Shown: piece by piece, positions 53,026-60,852 of the stretch
How the letters are laid out: every line of letters begins with the position of its first letter
Numbering within the stretch: the stretch's first letter is position 1
Origin: Bacteroidota bacterium
Lineage (GTDB): Bacteria > Bacteroidota > Ignavibacteria > UBA10030 > UBA6906
Length of the DNA: 64,000 bases
Direction of reading: 5' to 3'
NCBI GenBank assembly: GCA_019637975.1
Contig: JAHBUR010000009.1
Span: forward strand, 62,001-126,000
Made by a program: the position numbers and the translations under genes
Notes under the pieces: model-generated
What the model saw: the letters and a program-made list of their open reading frames with translations, nothing else
Told to the model about the DNA's origin: nothing
Databases searched by the model: none

Positions 53026-54162
53026 CTACGAAATGTACCACTCTTCACGCGGACGGTAGGATGTCCGGCTTTTGCTCTTTTCTTTGTAACGGTCCAGTGC
53101 AAGTTGAATGAGCCGGTCAAGAAGTTGTGAGTAAGAGATGCCCGATGCCTCCCACAGTTTCGGATACATGCTGATGGCCGTAAATCCGGGGATGGTATTG
53201 ATTTCGTTCAGATAGATGTTGTTTGTTTTTTTCGTCACAAAGAAATCCACCCGCGCCATCCCGGCACAATCCAATACAGTAAACGCATTGACGGCTAGTC
53301 GACGCAGACGTCTTGCAATTTCTTTCGGCATCTTTGCCGGAATGTCAGCACGAGACTTCCCATCCACGTACTTTGCATCGTAGTCATAGAATTCATTCGA
53401 GGGAATGATTTCACCCGGAACTGAGGCAATGGGCTCGTCATTTCCCAGCACGCTTACTTCAATCTCGCGGGCATTCCTGACGCCTTGTTCGCAAATCACT
53501 TTTCGATCGAATTCCGCTGCGAGTTCAACCGCGACCTGCAGTTCTTTCCTACCGTACGCTTTTGAAATGCCGACACTCGATCCCGTGTTCGCAGGCTTCA
53601 CGAATACCGGATATCGCAGGGTTTTTTCGACGGCGGCAGCCACTTTCTTCGGGTTTTCGCGACAGTTCGACGAGAGGAACCACACATATTTCACAACCGG
53701 AAGCCCGGCCTGTTTGTGGAGCTGTTTCTGAACAATTTTATCCATGCCGACGGCGGAGGCAAGAACGCCGGCACCGACATACGGAATGTTTGCCAACTCC
53801 AACAGTCCCTGCAGCGTTCCATCTTCTCCAAACGTTCCATGAACAACCGGAAACACAACATCAAGCTTCATCTCTGCATACCTTTCCCCGCTGAGAGAAA
53901 CAAGCGACTGCCGGTTCGGTTCCGGCACAAGAAATCGTTCCGGTTCCCGCTCAAGTCCCTCTTTTGATTTGAGCCGTTGCAGAGATTCCCTCGAACTGAT
54001 CCAGCGGCCTCCTTTGGTGATCCCAATCGGAACAACGTCATATTTTGCTGTGTCGAGCGCATTGATAACGGAGGTTGCTGAAACGAGCGAGACTTCGTGC
54101 TCACCTGAACGGCCGCCGAAAATTACCCCGACTCGAAGTTTTCTATCTACAGGGTTTGTCAA
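53026..54162 (-). CDS. ddl: D-alanine-D-alanine ligase
   Basis: ATP-grasp ligase of 378 residues making the D-Ala-D-Ala end of the peptidoglycan stem. Motifs are VIFGGRSGEHEVSLVSA, VFPVVHGTFGEDGTLQGLLE, FVKPANTGSSVGISKA and the metal site YLNEINTIPGFT. The start appears to be TTG (54162), since no ATG or GTG precedes the conserved N-terminus. The protein is longer than E. coli DdlB because of an insert after ITKGGRW, as in VanA/DdlA types. It is last in the wall-synthesis run. Confidence 0.95.
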   Translation of the reverse strand: MTNPVDRKLRVGVIFGGRSGEHEVSLVSATSVINALDTAKYDVVPIGITKGGRWISSRESLQRLKSKEGLEREPERFLVPEPNRQSLVSLSGERYAEMKLDVVFPVVHGTFGEDGTLQGLLELANIPYVGAGVLASAVGMDKIVQKQLHKQAGLPVVKYVWFLSSNCRENPKKVAAAVEKTLRYPVFVKPANTGSSVGISKAYGRKELQVAVELAAEFDRKVICEQGVRNAREIEVSVLGNDEPIASVPGEIIPSNEFYDYDAKYVDGKSRADIPAKMPKEIARRLRRLAVNAFTVLDCAGMARVDFFVTKKTNNIYLNEINTIPGFTAISMYPKLWEASGISYSQLLDRLIQLALDRYKEKSKSRTSYRPREEWYIS

Positions 54163-54197
54163 GACGTTGTCACAATAGGGTTTGTTGAATTGGTGGA

Positions 54198-54953
54198 TTA
54201 GCGGAGTCCGAGTTCTTGAAGCTTCTGTTCAACGTACTTTCGCAACTCCGGTTCGGTCAGTTCAGTTACCGGGGTTGCCGGGATTTCGCATGCGATCTTG
54301 CTGGAAAAATCCTTGCCGTAGCTTTGCACGCTGACAGCCCGCAGTTTGGCGAGCTGCTCTTCCGAGAGTGTTCTTACCCCCCCAAGCATGTGGGCTATAA
54401 ACGTGATATGAGCTGCATGCTCTACCTTTTCCATCTTGAAAAATGCATCATACACATCAGGTCCGAAAGCAACAGCTCCGTGATTGGCAAGGAGAATTGC
54501 GTCGCCCTTTTCGATAAACGGTGCGAGCGACGCGGTCACTTCGGGTGTTGATGGGGTCGCATACTCGGCAAGCGGTATGGCCCCAAGCCCGACAATCACC
54601 TCCGGGAAGGTACAGAGATCAAGCCCGATTCTTGCGGTGGCAAAACCTGTTGCATAAACCGGATGGGCGTGCACTACAGCATTCACATCTCTGCGCTGGC
54701 GGTAAATGAACAGATGCATCCCGACTTCCGTCGAAGGCTTCCCTGCTCCGCTTACTTGGCGGCCGTCGGGCGACACTTCAACAATGTCGTGTCGTGTCAC
54801 CATCCCCTTATTGATTCCCGATCGTGTCGTGAGAATGTTGCCACTTCCCAGCCGTACACTGACATTGCCGTCAGTTGCGGCAACCATCCCTCGTGCGTAC
54901 AAGCGATGGCAGACATCAAGCAATTGCGTAAGAATGTCGGATGATCCGGTCAT
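54198..54953 (-). CDS. Class II aldolase/adducin-family protein
   Basis: Zinc aldolase-like enzyme of 251 residues resembling L-fuculose-phosphate aldolase. It has ATDGNVSVRLG, the zinc motif VHAHPVYATGFA, FPEVIVGLGAIPL, and LLANHGAVAFGPDVYDAF. Enzymes of this family cleave phosphorylated sugars or act as dehydratases in methionine salvage; the actual substrate is not determined. It lies 35 bases before ddl and about 60 bases after tlpA in the same direction. The C-terminal 25 residues are an extension. Confidence 0.87.
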   Translation of the reverse strand: MTGSSDILTQLLDVCHRLYARGMVAATDGNVSVRLGSGNILTTRSGINKGMVTRHDIVEVSPDGRQVSGAGKPSTEVGMHLFIYRQRRDVNAVVHAHPVYATGFATARIGLDLCTFPEVIVGLGAIPLAEYATPSTPEVTASLAPFIEKGDAILLANHGAVAFGPDVYDAFFKMEKVEHAAHITFIAHMLGGVRTLSEEQLAKLRAVSVQSYGKDFSSKIACEIPATPVTELTEPELRKYVEQKLQELGLR

Positions 54954-55015
54954 TAAAAGGATACGGAATGCTGTTCAATGATAGCGAAAGGCAGGGTGAG
55001 TTTCAAATTGTGTGG

Positions 55016-55519
55016 TCACTTCTGAAGGAGGGGCAGAACAAGGCGCTCCAGTTCCGATTTCTCCAACTCTTCAACCTTCATGGTCACAAGTTCCCCCTTG
55101 CGGTTATAGATGAACGTTGCCGGAACGCCGCCGCTCCACCGGGGATTCATCGCATTGATGAATTTTTCATCGTCATCGGTTTCCTTGATGTATGATGCGT
55201 CCGTAACGTTCAGTCGACGCAGAAAGGAGGTCACCTTCTGTCTGGCTCTTGAGTCGTCATCAATCGATATGAAAACCACGTCAAGCCCCTTCTCTGAATG
55301 TCTCTTCTGCAGTTTGAGGAATTCAGGAAATTCTTCGACACACGGCTTGCACCACGTTGCCCAGAAATTCAAGACAAGGACTCTCCCCTTCGATTTCTCG
55401 CGCAATGCATTGAATCCATTTTCGTCAATGGGCAGCAAAACAGGCCCAAGGCTTGTGCCCTGCGCCTGCCAAGCATTCTGCGTTATCAGACAGATCAGGA
55501 GAGTCGCGATGACGTGCAT
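55016..55519 (-). CDS. TlpA-like exported thioredoxin
   Basis: Exported thiol-disulfide protein of 167 residues. After a signal peptide (about 1-19) comes a thioredoxin fold with the active site FWATWCKPCVEEFPEF and the cis-Pro in GGVPATFIYNRKGE. Its ATG overlaps the stop codon of the redoxin gene (TGATG). Such proteins keep cytochrome c or outer-membrane proteins reduced; two cytochrome genes lie at the right end of the window, but a link is only suggestive. Confidence 0.87.
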   Translation of the reverse strand: MHVIATLLICLITQNAWQAQGTSLGPVLLPIDENGFNALREKSKGRVLVLNFWATWCKPCVEEFPEFLKLQKRHSEKGLDVVFISIDDDSRARQKVTSFLRRLNVTDASYIKETDDDEKFINAMNPRWSGGVPATFIYNRKGELVTMKVEELEKSELERLVLPLLQK

Positions 55520-56124
55520 CAGCTTTCTTTCTTCACGCGCTTGATGGTGCAGCCGAACGCCTTGGTTTCGGCACGCTGAACGGCTTTGCCGGCAAGCAAT
55601 GCATCGAGCGTCTCACGTAAATCATGCGTTTTGATTTTTTCGGGATTGCGCGAATCATCGATCCGGCCATGATACACAACGGTGCCGTTGTCATCCAGAA
55701 CGAAAATTTCCGGTGTTACTTGCGCCCCGTATTCGTCGGCAACGACATTGTTCCAATCCTTCAACACATCAAACTTGAAGCTGTTCTTGGCGGCATGTTC
55801 TTTTACTTCAGCCGCATCCTCTTGTTTGTTCGAGTTAATGCCGACGAAGGAAATTCCCCGGGGGGAATAATCCGCATACAATGTCGCCATCCTTTCGTTG
55901 TAGTCATTGGAAATGGGGCACTGCGTTGCGATGAACATCACCACGGCATATTTGCTTGAGAGATATTCATCAAGTGAATGCTCAACGCCATCGGGATCTT
56001 TAAGGGAGAATGAAGGGGCTTTCTTCCCTATCTCAAGTGACTCTGCATGCGTCGTGTTCGATATCGAGAATACGACCAGCGCACCAAGAACAAGCAAAGC
56101 CGCACCAATGATGTACTTCTTCAT
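55519..56124 (-). CDS. Exported redoxin (AhpC/TSA-like)
   Basis: Exported thioredoxin-fold protein of 201 residues with an N-terminal signal or anchor (LLVLGALVVFSIS) and redoxin domain (about 32-165): APSFSLKDPDGVEHSL, VVMFIATQCPISNDYNERM with the single peroxidatic-type Cys in the place of CxxC, and VTPEIFVLDDNGTVVYHG with cis-Pro. It differs from TlpA by the lack of a second active-site Cys at +3. Two later Cys are absent except one near the C-terminus. Strong GGAGG ribosome site; coupled to tlpA-like gene. Confidence 0.85.
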   Translation of the reverse strand: MKKYIIGAALLVLGALVVFSISNTTHAESLEIGKKAPSFSLKDPDGVEHSLDEYLSSKYAVVMFIATQCPISNDYNERMATLYADYSPRGISFVGINSNKQEDAAEVKEHAAKNSFKFDVLKDWNNVVADEYGAQVTPEIFVLDDNGTVVYHGRIDDSRNPEKIKTHDLRETLDALLAGKAVQRAETKAFGCTIKRVKKES

Positions 56125-56178
56125 CGCAACTCCTCCGTAAATGATTGTTGTATGTTGATTGTATTGTGTATAAAACGA

Positions 56179-57171
56179 TTATCTACCCTTGATCCACTCT
56201 TCGGCAATCTGGACGGCGTTCGTTGCAGCACCCTTGCGCAGGTTATCGGACACTACCCATAACGTCAGGCCGCTGCCAATAGTTTCATCCCGGCGGATTC
56301 TTCCCACAAACACTTCATCACGGTCCCAGGCGGCAACAGGCATGGGGTAGAGTGATGCGGTCGGATCATCCTGAAGGAGAATGCCCTCGGCGTTCGCCAG
56401 GGCCTCTCGAACTTCATGCATCTCGAATTTCTTTTCAAGTTCTACATTGATCGACTCGCTGTGTCCGCCGTACACAGGAACGCGCACGCATGTTGCATTC
56501 ACTTTGATGGCATCATCGCCCATGATCTTCTTTGTCTCGTTTACCATCTTGTGTTCCTCTTTCGTATATCCGTCAGGGTGGAACACATCGACGTGTGGCA
56601 GGATATTCATGGCAATCTGGTGGGCGAACTTTTTCTCGACCGGCCGGTTAGCAAGTTCGTCTTCAAGCTGGGCAAGTCCCCGTTGTCCCGCTCCGGTCAC
56701 CGATTGATACGTTGAGACAATAACACGCTTAACCTTCCAACGGTCATGCAACGGCTTGAGAGCAACAACCATCTGAATAGTGGAGCAATTCGGGTTTGCG
56801 ATGATTCCTTTGTGGTGGAAGATCATTCTCCGATTTACCTCCGGGACAACAAGAGGAACGTTCGGATCCATCCGGAATGCGCTGCTGTTGTCAATCACCA
56901 GTGTGCCGGCTTTCGCGGCATGTGGAGCCATCTCCTTGCTCACTGTGGCACCTGCTGAAAACAGGGCTATCTCGATTCCTGCAAACGAGCGTTCCGTCAG
57001 TTGCTCGACGGGATGGATGATACCGCCGAATTCCACTTCCTTGCCGATCGATCGCTCGGAGGCAAGGAACTTGATGTTGCCGACAGGGAAGTTCCGTTCC
57101 TCCAAAATCTGAATCATCTTCCTTCCCACTAATCCTGTCGCGCCCACAACTGCTACGTTATACAGACGCAT
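56179..57171 (-). CDS. asd: Aspartate-semialdehyde dehydrogenase
   Basis: Makes aspartate semialdehyde for lysine/DAP, threonine and methionine, 330 residues. Motifs are VVGATGLVGRKMIQILEER, SAGATVSKEMAPHAAKAGTLVIDNSSAFRMD, the catalytic NPNCSTIQM and VRVPVYGGHSESINVELE. An AGGAG site lies before the ATG, 18 bases after the lysA stop. With lysA next to it, the operon supplies diaminopimelate. Confidence 0.96.
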   Translation of the reverse strand: MRLYNVAVVGATGLVGRKMIQILEERNFPVGNIKFLASERSIGKEVEFGGIIHPVEQLTERSFAGIEIALFSAGATVSKEMAPHAAKAGTLVIDNSSAFRMDPNVPLVVPEVNRRMIFHHKGIIANPNCSTIQMVVALKPLHDRWKVKRVIVSTYQSVTGAGQRGLAQLEDELANRPVEKKFAHQIAMNILPHVDVFHPDGYTKEEHKMVNETKKIMGDDAIKVNATCVRVPVYGGHSESINVELEKKFEMHEVREALANAEGILLQDDPTASLYPMPVAAWDRDEVFVGRIRRDETIGSGLTLWVVSDNLRKGAATNAVQIAEEWIKGR

Positions 57172-57189
57172 GTTCAGTATCTCCTAAGT

Positions 57190-58458
57190 TCATGACAATA
57201 AGTCTTCAAGGTTTTCCCGACTGCGAATGGATGTTGCCTGCGATCCATTCACCAGAACCTCTGCGGGCCGGAGACGGGAGTTGTAGTTCGATGAAAGAAC
57301 GTATCCGTACGCGCCGGCACAGAGGACGGCAAGCACATCTCCTCGCGAGACGAGAGGAAGAAGCCGATCCTGTGCAAAAAAATCGCCCGATTCACAACAC
57401 GGCCCCACAACGTCAACCTCTTCGATGATTGTGTTCGAGAGTTGCAGGGGAACTATTTGATGATGCGCCTGATATAAACTCGGGCGAATCAGATCATTCA
57501 TCCCCCCGTCAATAACAACAAAGTTCTTGCCCTCTTGTTCCTTGCGGTACAACACCGTTGTAACGAGAACTCCGGCATCCCCGACAATTGAACGTCCCGG
57601 TTGAATAGTAATTGTACACTCCGTCTTTCTTAATATCGGGAGTACGGTTTTGAGGAATTCCGCTGCAGAAAGAGTCTCAGATTCCATTTTTTCTGCCGGC
57701 AGCCGCGGATGCGTGAGCACACCGTGATATCTGATCCCAAACCCGCCGCCGAAATCCACTTCATGCACGGCGATGTTGTTGTTGCGCAATTCCCCGACCA
57801 CGCGTTCGAGCGCGTGGGCCGCCTCGACAAAAGCCCTCTGACTCAGTATCTGCGAGCCGATATGGCTATGAACGCCCCGGATTTCAACTGATGGAAGATG
57901 TTGCGCCCACCCCAGTATCTCCACTGCTTTGCGTGAAGATATGCCGAACTTGTTGTGCTTTTGCCCTGTTGAGATATATGCGTGCGTCCCGGCATCAATA
58001 TCGAGATTCAGACGAAGGAGGATGCGTGCCGTCTTTCCAAGCCGCGATGCAATCGTGCTGATGACCTCAAGCTCTTGTTTCGATTCGACGTTGAAGGCGT
58101 AGATGTCCTCCTCTAACGCGTATGCAATCTCATCGTCGCGCTTGCCGACCCCGCTGAACGAGATGGAGTCCGGTGGGAAGCCGGCGTTGAGCGCAATGAA
58201 CAGCTCGCCTTTGGAGCCAACGTCGGCGCCCAGACCTTGTTCAGCAATAAGTTTCAGAAGATAAACATTCGCATTCGCCTTGACCGCATACGTTGTACGA
58301 TGGAGATATCCCTCGAAGGCTGCTTCGATGGCGCGGCAGTTTTCGACGATGGCCCTTCTGCTGTAGACATATAATGGAGAGCCGAATTCCGCAATCAGTT
58401 CGGATAGCCTTGCATCTTCGCAGTACAACTCATGGTTCAGGTAGCGGAATGATGTCAT
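57190..58458 (-). CDS. lysA: Diaminopimelate decarboxylase
   Basis: PLP enzyme of 422 residues that converts meso-diaminopimelate to lysine. The PLP Lys is in TYAVKANANVYLLK; ADVGSKGEL, HSHIGSQI, GGFGIRY and the substrate motif GPCCESGDFFAQDR follow. The ATG at 58458 overlaps the TGA of the cysteine desulfurase gene (TGATG). A GTG three codons upstream is the alternative. It forms a unit with asd. Confidence 0.96.
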   Translation of the reverse strand: MTSFRYLNHELYCEDARLSELIAEFGSPLYVYSRRAIVENCRAIEAAFEGYLHRTTYAVKANANVYLLKLIAEQGLGADVGSKGELFIALNAGFPPDSISFSGVGKRDDEIAYALEEDIYAFNVESKQELEVISTIASRLGKTARILLRLNLDIDAGTHAYISTGQKHNKFGISSRKAVEILGWAQHLPSVEIRGVHSHIGSQILSQRAFVEAAHALERVVGELRNNNIAVHEVDFGGGFGIRYHGVLTHPRLPAEKMESETLSAAEFLKTVLPILRKTECTITIQPGRSIVGDAGVLVTTVLYRKEQEGKNFVVIDGGMNDLIRPSLYQAHHQIVPLQLSNTIIEEVDVVGPCCESGDFFAQDRLLPLVSRGDVLAVLCAGAYGYVLSSNYNSRLRPAEVLVNGSQATSIRSRENLEDLLS

Positions 58459-59912
58459 CAGCCCCACGCCGATTCGGAAAACTGCTGCGTCTTGCCCTCC
58501 GCCTGTGAGTCAAACGGGTCGAAATACTCGGCGTAATTGATGTCAAACCCTTCGGCGAAGAATGCCCCCGAATCCTGATCCTGAATGTATGTGCCCTTGT
58601 ACTCCTTACGGCTGATAATCTCCAGCATCCCGACCAATGCGTCTACGTCGTCTTCATTCGAATAGCAACCAAAGCTCGCGCGAACCATCCCCGGGAACGT
58701 ACTGAGGTCGGACGTTACAACGCCGCATCCGGCATCCTCCGCATGATCGGCATCGACGTTCAGCAATTTCTTCGCGTACGGTTGGGCACAGAAGTAACCG
58801 TTTCTGACTCCGATGCCGCCTTCCGTCCCGAGGATTGCGCCGACCAAACCAGGATGCATTCCCTCCATGTTGAACGTTATGACGCCCACTTTGTCGTCAC
58901 GTCGGTCAATTGGCCCGTAATACACCATCCCCGGAATCTTCTTCAATTTCTTCATCGCGTACTCGAGCAGATGTTGCTCGTGCGCTGCAACCGAATCCAT
59001 TCCCATCTCATTCATCACACACACTGCTTCAGCAAGCGCGAGGCCACCGACGACATTCGGGCTGCCTGCCTCGTCGCGATGTGGAGCGGGGTTCCATTCC
59101 ACATGATCCAGTGTCACGATGGCGGCAACGCCGCCGCCAACGCTATCGGGTTCCCCCGCCGCGAAGAAATTCCTCGGACCGACAAGAACGCCGGTTCCGA
59201 ACGGCGCGTAGATCTTGTGTGCTGAGTAGGCAAGAAAGTCAATGTGACGCGGATCGTCATCCGGCAACATGTTTACCGGGCGGTGAGCAACGAGTTGTGC
59301 CGCATCAACAAACACGCGGGCTCCGGCACCGTGCGCCAATTCTGCAATCTCGTGGATAGGAGAGCAGATACCGGTAATGTTCGATGCTCCGTTGACTGCT
59401 ACCAACTTCACGCGGCCTTTGAATCGCTGCAAGATGTCCCGCATTTCATGCACGTCAATGTGGCCGCCATTGAGAACTCCGATGTGAACAACGCTTGCCA
59501 CTTTGCGCCATGGCAAATCATTGGAGTGATGTTCAATCCCGGTCGTCACAACAACATCGTTCTTTGTAAAATTGAACCGATGCGCGAGTTTGTTGATGCA
59601 CTCGGTTGTATTCTTTAGGAACACCACAATGTTCCTATCGAGGTCGGCGCCGACAAATTTGCCGCACACATCGTGGGCACTGTCGTACAATTGTGTCGCA
59701 ATCCTTGATTTGAAACCCGTACCCCGATGGACGCCGGAGTACCATGGCATAAAATCCTCAATTCGCTTCAGCACGCGTTTGAATGCGGGCGTGCTTGCCG
59801 CGTTGTCGAGAAACACATACGGCCGCTTGCTGCCATCAAGCACGGGAACGGCTGTGTCGATTCCGACAATTTCAGAACGGACATTCTCGATCCGTATGGA
59901 CTGGTTGTTCAT
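58458..59912 (-). CDS. SufS-like cysteine desulfurase (class V aminotransferase)
   Basis: PLP enzyme of 484 residues. The N-terminal FLDNAASTPAFKRVLKRI, the EHHSNDLPWR motif, VDAAQLVAHRPV and the PLP Lys in SAHKIYAPFGTGVL match the SufS/CsdA group. GVRNGYFCAQPY carries a Cys where SufS has its persulfide Cys (RTGHHCAMP in E. coli), so sulfur transfer is likely. About 60 residues longer than SufS, with a C-terminal tail ending SESAWG. Not near a suf operon here; it is coupled to lysA. Confidence 0.82.
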   Translation of the reverse strand: MNNQSIRIENVRSEIVGIDTAVPVLDGSKRPYVFLDNAASTPAFKRVLKRIEDFMPWYSGVHRGTGFKSRIATQLYDSAHDVCGKFVGADLDRNIVVFLKNTTECINKLAHRFNFTKNDVVVTTGIEHHSNDLPWRKVASVVHIGVLNGGHIDVHEMRDILQRFKGRVKLVAVNGASNITGICSPIHEIAELAHGAGARVFVDAAQLVAHRPVNMLPDDDPRHIDFLAYSAHKIYAPFGTGVLVGPRNFFAAGEPDSVGGGVAAIVTLDHVEWNPAPHRDEAGSPNVVGGLALAEAVCVMNEMGMDSVAAHEQHLLEYAMKKLKKIPGMVYYGPIDRRDDKVGVITFNMEGMHPGLVGAILGTEGGIGVRNGYFCAQPYAKKLLNVDADHAEDAGCGVVTSDLSTFPGMVRASFGCYSNEDDVDALVGMLEIISRKEYKGTYIQDQDSGAFFAEGFDINYAEYFDPFDSQAEGKTQQFSESAWG

Positions 59913-59949
59913 GGTTCTCTCCGGACGACGATGATATGTATAAGAACAG

Positions 59950-60852
59950 TTACCCGCGAGGGTGGAACGTGCGGTGCACTTCCTTCAGGTACTCGCGGTC
60001 AATATGCGTGTAGATTTGCGTTGTCGAAATATCCGAATGGCCGAGCATCTCCTGCACTGCGCGCAAATCCGCCCCTCCTTCAAGCAGATGTGTCGCGAAC
60101 GAATGACGCAGCGTGTGCGGATGAACATCTTTCTCCAAACCGGCCTGACGCGCATATCGTTGTACGATACTCCATACTGCCATTCTGCTCAACGACGTGC
60201 CCCGGACACTTAAAAACATGGCATCTTCCGACTTATCCCTCCGTGCAAGCAGTATCCTGCATTCTCTTATGTACCGGTCAATCCATCGAAGTGCCGAGCC
60301 GCCAATCGGGACAATGCGCTCCTTCGATCCTTTTCCGAATACTCGGACAAGCATCTCGTCCGCAAGTATGCCTGATTGTTTCAGACCAATCACCTCCGAA
60401 ACTCTCAGTCCGCTTGCGTACAGTGTTTCAAGAACTGCCCTGTCGCGCAGCCACAATTGCTTCTTGTCTTTGGAGGTTGGCGCGGGCTGTGCGAGCATCA
60501 TCTCCACTTCATTCTGGCTCAGCACATCGGGAAGTAAGCGCGAAAGCTTCGGTGCATCGACTTCTTCCGCCGGGTTCCTTCTGGTTACCCCGTCACCGAC
60601 GAGAAACTTGTGGAATCCCTTGATGGCAGAAAGCGCCCTCGTTACCGAACGCGGCGACAACCCATCATGCTTGAGAGAAGAAAGAAATTGAGCCGTGTGT
60701 GATTCACGAATAGCCCGTATATTCCTCACGTTGTGCTCTTCAAGAAATGCAAGGTAGCGCTGGAGATCAAACCTGTACGATGCTATCGTGTTGCGCGATG
60801 CATTCTTCTCCAAGGCGAGATAATGCAGATAACTCTTGCAATGCTCGATCAT
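59950..60852 (-). CDS. xerD: Tyrosine recombinase XerD/XerC type
   Basis: Chromosome-dimer-resolution recombinase of 300 residues. A SAM-like N-terminal domain (about 1-90: YLHYLALEKNASRNTIASYRFDL) is followed by the catalytic domain with Arg in YASGLRVSEVIGL, Lys in GKGSKERIVPI, HTLRHSFATHLLEGGADLR and Tyr in ISTTQIYTHID. The length, and the lack of any phage or transposon context, favour a housekeeping Xer. The ATG overlaps the stop of the HD-domain gene (ATGA). Confidence 0.92.
   Translation of the reverse strand: MIEHCKSYLHYLALEKNASRNTIASYRFDLQRYLAFLEEHNVRNIRAIRESHTAQFLSSLKHDGLSPRSVTRALSAIKGFHKFLVGDGVTRRNPAEEVDAPKLSRLLPDVLSQNEVEMMLAQPAPTSKDKKQLWLRDRAVLETLYASGLRVSEVIGLKQSGILADEMLVRVFGKGSKERIVPIGGSALRWIDRYIRECRILLARRDKSEDAMFLSVRGTSLSRMAVWSIVQRYARQAGLEKDVHPHTLRHSFATHLLEGGADLRAVQEMLGHSDISTTQIYTHIDREYLKEVHRTFHPRG

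Noticed and set aside
59950-60852. Tyrosine recombinase as a sign of a mobile element
   Set aside because: Length and motifs fit housekeeping Xer, and it is embedded in a cell-wall operon with no att repeats.
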